Made by a program: the position numbers and the translations under genes
Notes under the pieces: model-generated
The model's input: only the letters and a program-made list of their open reading frames with translations
Database searches by the model: none
Told to the model about the DNA's origin: nothing
Shown here: piece by piece, positions 10,135 to 21,774 of the stretch
How the letters are laid out: each line of letters begins with the position of its first letter
Position numbering within the stretch: position 1 is the stretch's first letter
From: Panagrolaimus kolymaensis
Lineage: Eukaryota > Nematoda > Chromadorea > Rhabditida > Panagrolaimidae
Length of the DNA: 64,000 bases
Direction: 5' to 3'
Assembly: GCA_028622995.1 (NCBI GenBank)
Contig: JAJQJQ010000052.1
Span: forward strand, 372,001-436,000

Positions 10135-10560
10135 TTGTGCTTTTTTTATTATGTAACCCTTTCTTTATCTTGCGCTAAAAGCATTTTTGAATAGTATTCT
10201 GCAACAATTTTTTGGAATGAAAGAAAAAACGTCATGATGCACTTATGCTTGCGACGATTAGAAACTAATGAGAAGATGCAAATTTTTCTATTTCCATAAA
10301 TGCGCTCATGGCCGCAATTTCAAAAAAAGTAATACAAAAATAAAATAAGATAAAGATAAAATATTCAAAAAAGGGAGATGAGAAACAAAAAATTTAAAGA
10401 ATGAATGAAACTCATTGCATGATTTTCCTGTTATTTTTTTAAGTTTGTTTGTTTTTGATGAATGTCATTTACCCCTGAGAGGTAATGTATTTTTTAAAAA
10501 CAAGCTTTTTTTTCTTCTTCATGGATATGTGTGTCACAATAGGTCACTCTCATAGACTAT
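10135..10560. other. Spacer downstream of ATPase operon-like pair
   Basis: 426 nt of AT-rich sequence, present only once in the window. It has no coding potential that I can support. It contains the only non-palindromic non-coding DNA of the element and ends at the second direct repeat. Confidence 0.5.
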
Positions 10561-10873
10561 GACGGACAGAACCTGATGGGGAGTCGCGTCTATCCTTTCT
10601 CCACACACGCGCGCATGCGCGCATCCTCTTGCTGATTTACAAAAAATTGTTCACTTTTCTCTTTGAGTTGCACTAGTTTGTATGCTTAAGCGTTGTATTT
10701 CGGGAATTTATCGGAAAATTATCGGGAGAAAGAACATTTTTTGCGCAAAAGTGAGACACTTTTTTTGCACAACTTTTTTACAGCTGTTGCATACTTAATC
10801 GTTGTTTTTCGGGAATTTTTTGCGCACTTTTTTTCTCTTTTCTTTACACAAGTCTTTGCATAATTTTTTATGC
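10561..10873 (+). repeat. 313-bp direct repeat, copy 2 (upstream of integrase)
   Basis: Same unit as 8761-9073, with diagnostic differences GTCTATCC, GCTGATTTAC, ATCGGGAGAAAG and CTTTACACAAG. The GCGCGCATGCGCGC palindrome is at 10609-10622. It ends 47 nt before the integrase ATG at 10921. Confidence 0.9.
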
Positions 10874-10920
10874 GCGTTCAACTTTAAGACAACATTATGC
10901 AGAAAACATAATTTTCAGAG

Positions 10921-11127
10921 ATGGATACTTTATTGAAAAAAATTTACACTGATCCAGAATTCTCCACAGCTGCTTATGGAGGTGTTAATATTTTGTTAAA
11001 GGAAGCTAAAAAACATAACCCTGATGTTACGAAAAAAGATGTTGTTAATTTTTTAAATAAATCCATGACCTATACTCTTCATCGCCCCATCAGACATCGA
11101 TTCAAACGCTTAAAAAATTTACACTGA
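10921..11127 (+). pseudogene. Polinton-type integrase, 5' fragment a
   Basis: It opens with the N-terminal region typical of Maverick/Polinton retroviral-like integrases: an IYTDPEF segment, a GGVNILLKEAKK helix and a DVVNFL helix, leading into YTLHRPIRHRFKR. That region normally precedes the zinc-binding and DDE catalytic domains. Real homology ends at about 11103, where the sequence jumps into a second partial copy, and the frame stops at 11125-11127. No DDE domain is present in the window, so this copy cannot integrate by itself. Identification rests on the YTLH-(K/R)P-(V/I)R-x-x-F-x-R family signature as I know it. Confidence 0.75.
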
Positions 11128-11285
11128 TCCAGAATTCTCCACATCTGCTTATGGAGGTGTTAATATTTTGTTAAAGGAAGCTAAAAAACATAACCCTGAT
11201 GTTACGAAAAAAGATGTTGTTAATTTTTTAAATAAATCCATGACCTATACTCTTCATCGCCCCATCAGACATCGATTCAAACGTT
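11109..11285 (+). pseudogene. Integrase 5' fragment b, direct partial duplicate
   Basis: This repeats positions about 10936-11103 without the start codon, with a few changes such as ACATCTGC for ACAGCTGC. It ends at TTCAAACG, exactly where the sequence turns back into the inverted fragment c. It is broken at both ends and has no start. Confidence 0.8.
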
Positions 11286-11419
11286 AAAAAATTAACAACA
11301 TCTTTTTTCGTAACATCAGGGTTATGTTTTTTAGCTTCCTTTAACAAAATATTAACACCTCCATAAGCAGCTGTGGAGAATTCTGGATCAGTGTAAATTT
11401 TTTTCAATAAAGTATCCAT
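11286..11419 (-). pseudogene. Integrase 5' fragment c, inverted
   Basis: On the minus strand this begins with the same ATG-led sequence as fragment a. It loses homology after the DVVNFL segment, then reads antisense through the loop (to a stop at 11228). It marks the inner turning point of the palindrome. Positions paired with fragment a sum to 22340. Confidence 0.8.
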
Positions 11420-11466
11420 CTCTGAAAATTATGTTTTCTGCATAATGTTGTCTTAAAGTTGAACGC

Positions 11467-11779
11467 GCATAAAAAATTATGCAAAGACTTGTGTAAAGAA
11501 AAGAGAAAAAAAGTGCGCAAAAAATTCCCGAAAAACAACGATTAAGTATGCAACAGCTGTAAAAAAGTTGTGCAAAAAAAGTGTCTCACTTTTGCGCAAA
11601 AAATGTTCCTTCTCCTGATAATTTTCCGATAAATTCCCGAAATACAACGCTTAAGCATACAAACTAGTGCAACTCAAAGAGAAAAGTGAACAATTTTTTG
11701 TGCATCAACAAGAGGATGCGCGCATGCGCGCGTGTGTGGAGAAAGGATGGACGCGACTCCCCATCAGGTTCTGTCCGTC
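11467..11779 (-). repeat. 313-bp repeat, copy 3, chimeric
   Basis: In inverted orientation its first two thirds carry copy 1 variants (GTCCATCC, GTTGATGCAC, ATCAGGAGAAGG). Its last part carries copy 2 variants (TTTTTTCTCTTTTCTTTACAC, then the GCGCGTTC exit). The switch lies between about 11500 and 11615. The outer flank matches the sequence left of copy 1 and the inner flank matches the sequence right of copy 2. Confidence 0.93.
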
Positions 11780-11964
11780 GACGCAATGAAAATACACACA
11801 ATGGTTTGAGAAAAAAATATGTTTGCTGAATCAACATCTTTGATCTCACTTACATAAATTTTTATTACGGTAACAAAAAAAAGCATCGTTAGAATGGAAA
11901 AGCATTGAGCAAAAGAAAAGAAAAAATGTTTAAAAAGTTTAGGAGATGCAACAAGGGATTTATA

Positions 11965-12722
11965 TCAGAGGTATGTTGAATATGCTGTTAAAGGCCGACT
12001 GGTTGGAACGATGAGATCTCCATGGTGCCAGGTTTTACACAATTTACATTCAAATTCGTTCGATTCATTGAACACTAACTCGTAAATGACATTCTTTTCA
12101 TGAACATGATCGCAGGGGAAAATAACGTGGGGTTTTTTGGAGTGCCCATATGCTTCTTCAAATTCATCAATGAAGTTATTAGTTTTTGGTTGCATTGTAT
12201 TGTAGCTGAAAAAAAGAATGTCAAAAGAGAGTTAATAAAAAAGCGTAAAAGCTTACCCATGATGGGGCATAACCAATTCATAAGAATGGAATGTATGACA
12301 TTTGATGCATTCAAATTCATAATTTGCATTTAATTGTTGACCCCAAAGGCTGTGAAACGAAGTGATGTGATTACACGGAAAGATAATCGCACTTTTTTTC
12401 GAGCATCCATATTGCTTTTCAAATTGGATCAAAAAATCAACAGTTTTTTTCTGATATGGGGGATATCTATAAAAAATAAGAAAGGGTAAAAAAAGAAGAA
12501 GGGAAAAGCTTACCCATAAAACGCTGCAGGATCAATGTTTTGAGCTTCTTCGAGTTCAAGTTTTTCGAAGAGAGCTTCCATCTGATTATCAGGAAATGGC
12601 TCGCTTGTTTTTGGTGGTGATGGAATAAACCAATCGAATAAGTCACCAGGATCCTCAAGGGGTGCAAACAAATCCTCGATTTCTTCTTGTTGAGGCTCGG
12701 GTTTGACAAAGTTGGAATCCAT
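11965..12722 (-). CDS. Acidic/CxH...CxxC element protein, right copy
   Basis: Inverted copy of 7818-8575, exons 12722-12514, 12466-12257 and 12205-11965. All listed reading frames are identical to the left copy, with both metal-binding-like modules intact. It reads toward the palindrome centre. Confidence 0.75.
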
Positions 12723-13138
12723 TGCAAAACTGTAAAATAAAAAAGTTTTTAAATTAAAAAAGAGCAACAAAAAAAGTCACGATCAAAATGTAAAGAAAAA
12801 AGAAAAGAATGGAGTTGATGCTGTAAGTTTGCGATAAATAAATCCACATCTCTGAGATACCATAAAAAAGGTCAAAGGAGATCGCTTTCAAAAAAAGTCA
12901 ACAAAAAAGGTGCCGAAAAAAGGGTCAAAAAAAGAGTATTGCATAAGTGGCGACAAAAGAGATTGACTGAACTTAAAAATGTAAAACAGAGATTATCGAT
13001 GTATTGTTTTAGCTACAAGGAGAAAAAAAGCAGTTGCCGTGTTCGAGACTCTCGATAAAGAAGAATAATAATGAAGCCCACTCTTGACTTTCATTGTTAT
13101 TTCGAGTGTCACCTTTTTATTTTCTTTAAGGACAAAAA
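12723..13138. promoter_or_regulatory. Divergent intergenic region, right copy
   Basis: Inverted equivalent of 7402-7817, between the zinc-module gene and the 137-aa gene. The same T-tract and GTCTCGAACACGG elements are kept. Confidence 0.4.
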
Positions 13139-13658
13139 ATGTCTCGAACACGGTAAGTTAAAAATGCCCTTAAAAATTTAATTTATCAGTTGATTTTATT
13201 TAGTGCGGCTGTTGGCAAACTTGTTATTGTAGAAGAAAATACAGATGGAAGTTTATTGCGGACTCTACCTATCATTTTTAGTGATTATGAAGCTAAAGAT
13301 GACGAATTCACCCTTCTTATTCATCGTACATTGAAAAAAGCAATGAATAAAATAAATAAAGGGCTTAATCCAAATGGCTACTTTCGGTAAATCGTTTTTT
13401 CTTTCATTTTTTCTTCATATTTTTAAAAACTTTTTTTATAGTTACAACATTTGGAGTGAACATCTTGGATCAGAATCTTTCCCCATGCAAAATCCACTTC
13501 TTATTCCAATGACAGGCGAGGATGTTTTTGCGCGAATATTGAACCTATTACAGTCCGAAACTCATCATGAAATTTTTCGTGACCGCCTTTTAATTGATCT
13601 AATTTATGTTCGTCCTCTCGAGAATGAAAATAACGAACTTGACGATGACTTAGAATAA
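13139..13658 (+). CDS. Unrecognised 137-aa element protein, right copy
   Basis: Exons 13139-13152, 13204-13386 and 13442-13658. It is the inverted copy of 6882-7401 with identical reading frames and splice sites. Function is unknown. Confidence 0.7.
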
Positions 13659-13974
13659 TTTTGATTTTATGTTAAAAAAAACTTTTTATTTGCGGGTACA
13701 TGCTTTGATTAAAATAAAAAAAATACATATAAACTAACTGATTTTTTTGTGAAAAAAAGAAGCTTACACAATTTAAAAAAAAAAGAAGAAAGAAAGTGAT
13801 TTTGCATAATATGAATTAGGGGAAACTACATAAAAAAAGCATAGTAAATTAGACACGCATAACATAAAAAAGAAAAAGTTATGCAGGAAAAGTTATGCAA
13901 GAAATATTGTGCAGAAAAAGGGAAAGAAGGGGTTATACAAAAAATAAAAATAAAAGATGTTAAAAAAGTAAGAT
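13659..13974. other. Convergent spacer, right copy
   Basis: Inverted copy of 6566-6881. It is AT-rich with TTATGCA and TTGTGCA motifs and has no coding signal. Confidence 0.5.
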
Positions 13975-15014
13975 TTATGTTTCACTGCAATTGATTGGGA
14001 AATTAAGCTTTGATGCTAGCATGTGAAGCTCATATACTGCTTCCATTTTTTGTTGACGGCTGGCACGGTGTAAAAAACTAACTTGTACACGAGTAGGAAA
14101 TGACATAATTCTCTATAAAAGAATTAGTTTTACATAAATATTTTATAAAAAAGAAGCCTTTTCTTTTATTATAAAAAAAATGCATACTTTTAAGGTTCTG
14201 ACAAATGGTGTCACACCCTTGATAGGAATTTCAGTAAGTGAAAGTTCACGTAAAAATTTATGTCTGCCAAGATGTTTCCCGATATAGTGATAATAAAGAG
14301 GGCCGTAATAGAAACCTGGAGAATTGAGCCTAAAAAAACCATTTACCCTCAAAAAAAAAAAAAGAAAGAGAAAAATAAACTAACTTAAAAACTCTTACGC
14401 TAGCGCAAGCTTCGAGGATGCTTTCAAAGCTTGCACTGATGACACATTTTTTAAATTAGATTTTTTTCTGACAGTTTACACGAAGTTTTTGAATAACTTT
14501 AGGTGCTACATCACACTTATCGAAGATTATTTCTTCATAAAAAAGATGATCTGTAAGCATTTTTTCCAAACCTTCAAGAAGTACTTCTTCAGGGCAGCGT
14601 ATGAACTTTAAACAGGATGGGAGAATTATTTGATGAGTTTCCAATACTTTTTTATCATCTTTGAAAAATAACCCAAAATGAGCATTCTGAAAATGAAATA
14701 GAAAAAATCATAAAAAAATTTTCTTAAAAACCTACTTTCTCATCGATCATCTTCCAGCCATATCGGGTGTTGTCAAAAAAAATAAAGCGCATTCGTTTAG
14801 ACGAATGAGAAAGTGCAACCGCATTTTCTAATGAGGGAATATGAGCATGAATATTAAAAAGTACTTCGTTGGGTAAATCAAAAATATTTAGTGCTGGTTG
14901 AGTAGATTCATATAATTTAAGAAGGTGTTGTTCTTCCATCTCTTTCTCACGGATATATAAATTTGCAAAATGCTGGTCAAAACCACATTGAAATTTCTGA
15001 ATGTTTTGCTCCAT
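13975..15014 (-). CDS. F-box protein, right copy
   Basis: Predicted exons 15014-14736, 14686-14482, 14435-14399, 14329-14188 and 14112-13975, mirroring the left copy. The first intron is 16 nt shorter (49 rather than 65 nt), which is still a viable size for this genome. It carries one Leu-to-Gln substitution in the small exon and one silent change in exon 4. The F-box itself is unchanged. Confidence 0.7.
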
Positions 15015-15478
15015 AGCAAAAAAAAATAATAAAGCAACAGCAACCGATGATGATGAATATTTTGTATCAAAAATGATTCTTCATTGAACGGATAAGCATC
15101 ACCAGAGAGAAAAAAAAGTTATTTTTAATGACGCAAAGTTTTTACGGCAAAAGAAAGACAAAAGAAATAAATCTGCATATTTGTTTATTTTTAAAAACAT
15201 GGATAATCGCAACAAAAACTTTTTTTGTAGCGTTCGTTGTATTCCTTTTGAATGCCGAAACAACCAGATGTGACCTCATAAGTTTGACTTTCTTTTCTTT
15301 CTTTTTTCTTTGTTAGCGATACACCAGAAAAATAATTATGCTTTTCTTATGTAAAAATATTTATGCAAAGATTTTTTTTTCTGTTATGTATTTCTTATGC
15401 TTTGCACAATTTTATTGTTTGCACAATATTTTAAAATTAATTACATTTATTCAAATAAAAATAGCACAACATAAATCA
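15015..15478. other. Spacer between PolB 3' end and F-box gene, right copy
   Basis: Inverted copy of 5046-5509, including the TTTATT (AATAAA on the minus strand) near 15446-15451. No gene is seen. Confidence 0.5.
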
Positions 15479-18400
15479 TTAAAACTTTACACAAGCTCTG
15501 ATACGAGGTGATATTTCATTTTTTAAGATAAAGTTGAAGACACGTGCTTTTCTTTGGGAATCTAAAAGAGCTTGGGGTGATGTTTTCCGTGGACCATATA
15601 AAAGATAACGGATAACGATATCCACATAAAATTTCTGGAAGAAGATATACGCCATACAAAGATATTGGAGTTCACGGAAGGGTGGAGTTTTTCGAACACG
15701 GAAGTCATCAACCCATGGAATAATAGGAATGCTCAAAGAAGGTTTTGAGAATTTCCAGCCGTAGGGGAATATGGAGTTCTCATGGATAATACCCTTCTTA
15801 CAAATCGTGCGATATATTTTTGTTGTAATTCGACTGAGGAGAGTCATATCAGGTTGAGGAGCAATTTTAAAAACTTCAAGATTAAGATTGGCTTTAGAAG
15901 TATCGAATTGCATTGCTTCATGAGTAACATTTTCTTCAACTTCAAAGGTGGTGGTGATGCCTCGATTGCAGAGCTTTGTTGAGAGGTTGCCATCTTTATC
16001 TCTCAAAGTGAGAATATATTGCTTCGCCCCAGCACTTGTATATCGTAAAATTGCGTGCTGGGGGAACTCGTCAGTCATCTCTCCAAGCAGCTCACCGGGA
16101 GTTAAAGGATTCTTTCCCCAAGGATGAGAATAAATTATGCTGTCTAAAAAATGTTATGTAAAAGTATTGTGTAAAAGTTGTGCAAAAGATAAGTTGTGCA
16201 ATGCTCACCAGTATCTGTGTAAAGCAATTTTGATCCAGGGCTTGAATTGACATATTTCATAAATTTATACAAATGTATTTTTGCCTCGGCCGTGGTCCAT
16301 ATACTTAAAACTATGTTGACATTTTTCGCAGAGGTGAAGTTTTCATCACGTCGATACCTCACCATTCTTGTGCCATTGGAATTGAGGTGATAAGAAGAAA
16401 GATCCATGATTGTGGGATCTCGAGCAAGTTTGAAGAGTTCATCGGATTTCACGATTTTCTTTTCTTCATGAACTGCCATCGAGAAACGACCCCACAAAGA
16501 ATTCAAAAATAATTTTGCGATGAATCTTTTTCCTGGATTAAAAATACATTCACCCAAGGAAATTCCATAGATATCGCGATAAAGATTTTGGAAGTTTTCA
16601 CGAACTTCGGTATCATTTTCATAGTTTTCAGGAGGATGGGAAGCTTCAACCTATAGAAAAGTTGTGTAAAAGTATTATACAAAGAAATTGTGCAAAGAAT
16701 ATTGTGCAAAAATTATGCAAAAAGCTTGCCTTGATTTTTAAGAACATTCTTACATAATCTTTAAAGATATGATCACAACCTTCTTCGTATTCAAGAACAT
16801 GATAAACTTCAAGAACTTTGTATCCATTATGCATAGCATATGAAATTTCTTTTGAGGTGCAAGAAGTTACGAAGGCTCTTTCACCTGCGCTATGAACACA
16901 AGAGATTTTGCCTTCATTTTTCTTGTAATGTTTCTGAGGGCATTTGCCGCACAAAGGGAAGATAAGCTGATTGTTGGATTTCATAGGTATGATGGGCATA
17001 TCCAAATTTACAGGAGGTAATATTTTGCATTTAATGACGGCAAGATCGGGGACATCTTCAGGTCTTTCCCATGCTTTAACCTTTGTTACGATCTTTGGAT
17101 GCTTGACAGGATAGCGAGTTACGAAGTTTATGTAAGGGTATAATCTAGGATAAAAAGATAATCATTTCACTGTTAAGAAAGATAACAGAAAAGAACTCAC
17201 GAGCATATGTCGAAGTATTTTATTTCCTTTTCATTTTCAACATGATATTCCTCGAAATGAAGAGGACCAGTTCGACCACCAGTTAAAGTCTAAAAAAAAT
17301 GAATAAGTTTTTAAACACAATATTTTGCATAACTTTTTGCACAACTTTTATGCATAACTTTTTATTCATAATACTTACTTTGCGCAGGTTTATAGGAGAA
17401 GTGTCGGGGTAATTGGTGATAAATTCATGCATTTTTTTATCATTCTGCATCTGCTTCCGAATCTGGCATTCGCGTATTATTTTGAGATTATTATAATGCT
17501 CTGGTACAAGTTCCATTAATTCACGAATACGTCTATGTTTATCGCAAGTGTCTTTATATAAATCTTTTGCTGACTTATTATCAAGAAGGATCTGCTCTCG
17601 ATTTTGATAACAATCAGGACAACCGTGACTATAAACAGAAAAGTTTTATTTTCCAGTACAAAAGCATTCAAACTTACTATAAACAACCATCGATTTCAAA
17701 AACATCATGAGTTTTACAATCAAACCCATCAACTCGCAGTTGTTTGCCAATAATATGTTCACCAATATTATCACGATGCTGAATATATTTGTATTCACCC
17801 ATGTGCTTTAACCATTCCATATACCCGATAGCTATTTTTGATTGATTGGTTTGATCCTGGTACCCGGTCTCCGGAATCAAAGCGATTTGCTTTTCCTTCA
17901 TGAACATCAAGCGGAAAACATAAAGGCATAAACTGGCAATGGTTGTTCCATGTTGAAGAATATCATAATATTCCCTTCTTGCACCTTTTGGAAGCTTGCT
18001 TGGATCTGCAGCAGCTTCATCCACTTTTTCTGTCACCAGTTCATTCAGCATGCGTCGAAAATGAACAAAACCACTGTATAATACAAAAACATCCTGCTGA
18101 CAATATTTTAAAAGTTCATCAGGAAGTCTGAACTTGAGGCCTTGTTCCTTCATTCTTTCACATTCAGCATTATATTTGACATCGAATGCAGCCCTTGCTT
18201 TTCTTGGCATGGAATAATATCCATAAAAATCACGATCAGGCAAACTATCAAGGACATCATCATAGAATCGCTCTTGGTTGAAGAAATGAGGAAAGCTATA
18301 AGATATTTCTTTAGTTAAGAATAAAATATTTATGCATAAGAAACTTACTCGAATTTGTGTACGCTTTCAGGAAGTCCGAAGGTTTTTTGGAATGCTTTCA

Positions 18401-20185
18401 AAGCAACCGGGATGATCCTGTAAGTATCCTTGAAAGAAATGCGACTTTCAATTTCACCACCAGTAGAAATTGAGGCTTCGATGATGGAGTTGCCTTTCAT
18501 GATGAGAGTATCAGTTACATACCCGGCGTCGGTAAAGCTTTTCAATATTAAATGGGTATCGAAACGGGCTCCGTTGTGCGAATAACAAACAACACCTGAG
18601 AATCCTTGCATGCGTGAAAGCTTCTTCAAATATTCACGAAAGGCCGCCATAACATCATGAGCATATTCCATTTTTGATGAATCTTGTAGGATTGAAGACC
18701 AGCTTTTAATTCCACGGGAACAACGAGAGCATTCTTTTGCATCAATATCATCGATACAATGAGAGCAGCATATCATAGCGCAAAGTAAATTTGCGATATG
18801 AATATAGTCCTTCTTTTTCATAGGACCACTCATATCGATGACCATCTGATTCATCATTTCGGCAAGATCTTCATCATCAGATGCATCCAAAATTCCATCT
18901 TCATCGGTGGCGGGATGATGAGCGGGCAAAGGAGTAATAGGAACATGTTCAACTAAAAATATTGTGCATAAATATTTTTGTGCAAATTATATTGTGCAAA
19001 AGTTGTGCAAAACTTACTCAAGTCATCAGGATTGTTATGAATGTTTGTGACATAAGTTATGCCATCACGAGGATCAGGTTGTGCAGTATTCGATGATGTT
19101 GTTTCATCTTCAACAAGGTTTCCTAAGAAAAAGGGGATATGTATTTAAGAGTTATGTAAAAAGTTATGCAAAACTTACTTTTTCTTGAAAAAAGTTTCAA
19201 AAGTTTTTGCTTGGTTTCAACGTCGAAGACGACGTAGATTTTGGGGCGATAATCCTTTTGCTTATAAATCTTTGCCTGCTGGATATAACAATAATTCAAT
19301 CCTTTCCTCTTTTCATTCTTGGGATGCCGTTGATGACAAGAGCGACAGAGTTGAGTACCACAAATATGTTCGCCATCAGAAATTTTGTAAGCGCCGCCAC
19401 AGATCCCGCATTTCTTTCTTTGATGACATGCCCCATTGAAATGGTTATCATAGCAGCTTTCACTTCGAAAATCAAGGTTGCATGCATGGCATTTACGCCA
19501 TTGACCACTGGCGAACTCTTGAACACAAGGGTAACCTTCACCCATACCAAAGCAATCACGGCATCTCCCCAAACATCTGCTGGTATGAGCTCCACGATCA
19601 GTGTACATTTTTCGACAAAATTGGCAATACATACGACTTCTTTGACAATATACGTTTTGACGCGTAGCATTGCCATATTTGTTATTGAGGAAGCGAATAA
19701 CAATGAGATTGAAAGCTCCATCTTCAAGCGACGATGTAAAAACGGGATGAGGATTATTTTGATCATAAAGCCGTGCAACGACTTTCTTCCCTTCATGCTT
19801 TTCAAGTTGCTCACACAACATTACCAGTTGCTCTTCGGGTTCAAGAAGAGTGTCATCAATTTTGGTGATCATATCAGTAAGATCAGTGATGAAATGGGGT
19901 TGAACGGAAGACGGTAAATTTTGAATCGGGGTTCCAGTAAACAATGCATAAAGTTCCTTGATCATCTTATTCTACAAAAAAGATAATTAAATAACTTTTA
20001 TGTAAAAAAATCAAAATTAAAAATATTACCTCAGATTTAATATCCCTTGCCTTATGGCATTGATCACCATTAGTCCGTTGGTGGAAAAAGGAGCGATAGC
20101 CGTTAACAAGAACGGTAAGCTCAGGATATTTATCCTTCTTGTATTGGTGAATGGTCCGTCGGGGGATTTTGATTTCACGATCCAT
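15479..20185 (-). CDS. PolB: Family-B DNA polymerase, right copy
   Basis: Inverted copy with exons 20185-20030, 19971-19179, 19122-19018, 18952-18349, 18295-17678, 17628-17379, 17289-17201, 17144-16730, 16650-16209 and 16143-15479. Phases and motifs are as in the left copy, so both copies look intact. One visible amino-acid difference is Asp288 to Tyr, 14 residues before the first exonuclease aspartate and outside known motifs. Confidence 0.92.
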
Positions 20186-20523
20186 TTTCAAATCAGAAAG
20201 CGATAAGCAAAAGTAAATCAATAAAGATTCAGTGGCAAAGTTGAGAAAATAAAATTCCTGAAAATAATCAAAATTTAATTTCTTTTTTATTCAAATATTT
20301 TTTCGTAGCATAAAAAAGATAGAATGAATGACTCTCTTCTCATTTTTTCTTATCCTCGTTTGACACTCAACATTTCACCTTTTTAGAAAATACTTCATCT
20401 TCACTCTACCTCTCCCTCTCTTTCTCAACAGGAGGTCAAAAAATCATCACCAATTTTTTATTGCTACAACAATATTTTTGCAACAAATGTATCTCTTTCT
20501 TTCCATATTACGTAATCGAAAAA
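20186..20523. other. Outer flank, right copy
   Basis: Inverted copy of 1-338, ending in CCATATTACGTAATCGAAAAA. It is the upstream region of the right PolB and has no coding signal. Confidence 0.5.
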
Positions 20524-20569
20524 GCAGTGAGATAAAAAAGGATTAAGATTTAAAAAATATAAATATTAT

Positions 20570-20790
20570 GTCGGAAACTTCTTTGACTTTTATTGTCCTC
20601 GCGAACAACAGAGGTGTTTATGTTTTTCTTAATTTGTCGGCAACTTCTTTGTCTTTTTTATGAACAACAGAGGTGCAAAGTTCGAACATATAATGACGGC
20701 GCAAACTTTATTGATGTTTTTCTTGCGCAACAGACGTGTTACAGTATTTTACGGAGTCAATATCGACTCTCGAACTTAAAAAAATGAAAG
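20570..20790. repeat. Degenerate tandem repeats upstream of CxxC gene
   Basis: Two clear units and a weaker third: GTCGGAAACTTCTTTGAC... then GAACAACAGAGGTGT; GTCGGCAACTTCTTTGTC... then GAACAACAGAGGTGC; and GACGGCGCAAACTTTATTG... then GCGCAACAGACGTGT. Units are about 50-65 nt. The position just before a gene suggests a promoter function, but this is inference. Confidence 0.6.
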
Positions 20791-20853
20791 TCATCATTCT
20801 TGACTTTTTGATTTTTTGTTGCTGATCGCTTTTAATTAATTGCTGCTGAAAAA

Positions 20854-21459
20854 ATGGCTTCAAACTGGAAATTAATTGCCTCGAAATATGTTATTTCATA
20901 TTCGCTGTGCCAATGCTGCAGGGAATTAGCGTACCAAACCAAAGATGAAACCATTGTTGATGCAAACGATGGAGGTGTGGATATTTCCCTTCATCTTTGT
21001 AAATATTGCAAAGAGAGAAATCTCAAAGCTGCTTATGCCCTTGGTTAGTTTTTAAATTTTAAATAAATAGAACATTACTAAATTATGTTTATTCTAGATA
21101 CGAGAATTCCATTGACTGGAAAAACCCCATATGGTTTCAATTCAGCCAAAAAAACTTTCAATAAATTCACTTCCACGAGCGATGATCAATCCCTCCGAAT
21201 GCCTCCACCAATGGCAACATCAACACCAAACAATAAACGTGCTGCATATCCTCCTTCCATCACTAATGCACCAAACAAGAAAAGAAGATTCGTTGTTGTG
21301 GATGATGAATTCCCTGATGATGAATGCTTTGATCAAGTTTCACCCGTTTATCAAGAATCTTGCTCATCCAATATGGAGAACAAGTATCCGAAAACCTCAT
21401 TGCTGCATGACATTCAACAACACCTCCAACAACAACAACGCAAGCATAAGTCTTTTTAA
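20854..21459 (+). CDS. Small CxxC...CxxC protein with basic, Gln-rich tail
   Basis: Two exons, 20854-21043 and 21098-21459, joined in phase to give 183 aa. The N-terminal 64 residues carry LCQCC and LCKYCKERN, a probable four-cysteine zinc site with about 30 residues between the halves. The C-terminal part is low complexity: Thr/Pro-rich, with NKRAAY and a basic NKKRRF that could act as a nuclear signal, then an acidic DDEFPDDE patch and a QQHLQQQQRKHK end. I do not recognise the family. Its 3' flank has the same GCATAACTTTT and CACAACTTTT motifs as the palindromic element, so it may be an element gene rather than a host gene. Confidence 0.7.
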
Positions 21460-21774
21460 TTTATTTTCTCTCCTTCCAAAACTTTCTTTTTTTTGTTTCA
21501 TTTGCTTGCAAAAAGCTTTTCTTTCTTTTCCATCCATCAAAAAAAAAATTACTCTGCTAAGCTTTTTTAATTTCTGCTTTACTTTTAAATTTATTGATTG
21601 AACTCTTCTTTTTATTGATTTGCTTGTGCTTCTTTTTTTATACATGCAATTGATTGATCATAAACATATTTATTCTTACACAACTTTTTTATTTTTTGCA
21701 TAACATTATTACACAACTTTTTGCATAACTTTTATGCATAACAATAGATTTGATTTTGCACAAAAAAAAAGTCC
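21460..21774. other. 3' spacer with GCATAA/GCACAA motif cluster
   Basis: T-rich downstream sequence. Between 21675 and 21765 it has a dense run of CACAACTTTTT, TTTTGCATAAC, CATAACTTTTATGCATAAC and TTTTGCACAA elements like those in PolB introns. Short ORFs here on both strands are low complexity and not supported. Confidence 0.5.

Larger units (their letters stand above)
11467..20523. repeat. Right arm of 20.5-kb palindrome
   Basis: Inverted copy of 1-9073. It lacks 16 nt in the F-box intron and has rare substitutions, for example D288Y in PolB, one silent and one Leu-to-Gln change in the F-box gene. Position 20523 pairs with position 1. The following bases GCAGTGAG cannot be tested because the left partner lies outside the window. 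Confidence 0.97.

Noticed and set aside
20593..20787. 64-codon ORF before the CxxC gene
   Set aside because: It lies in degenerate tandem repeats and the reading frame is not conserved between repeat units.
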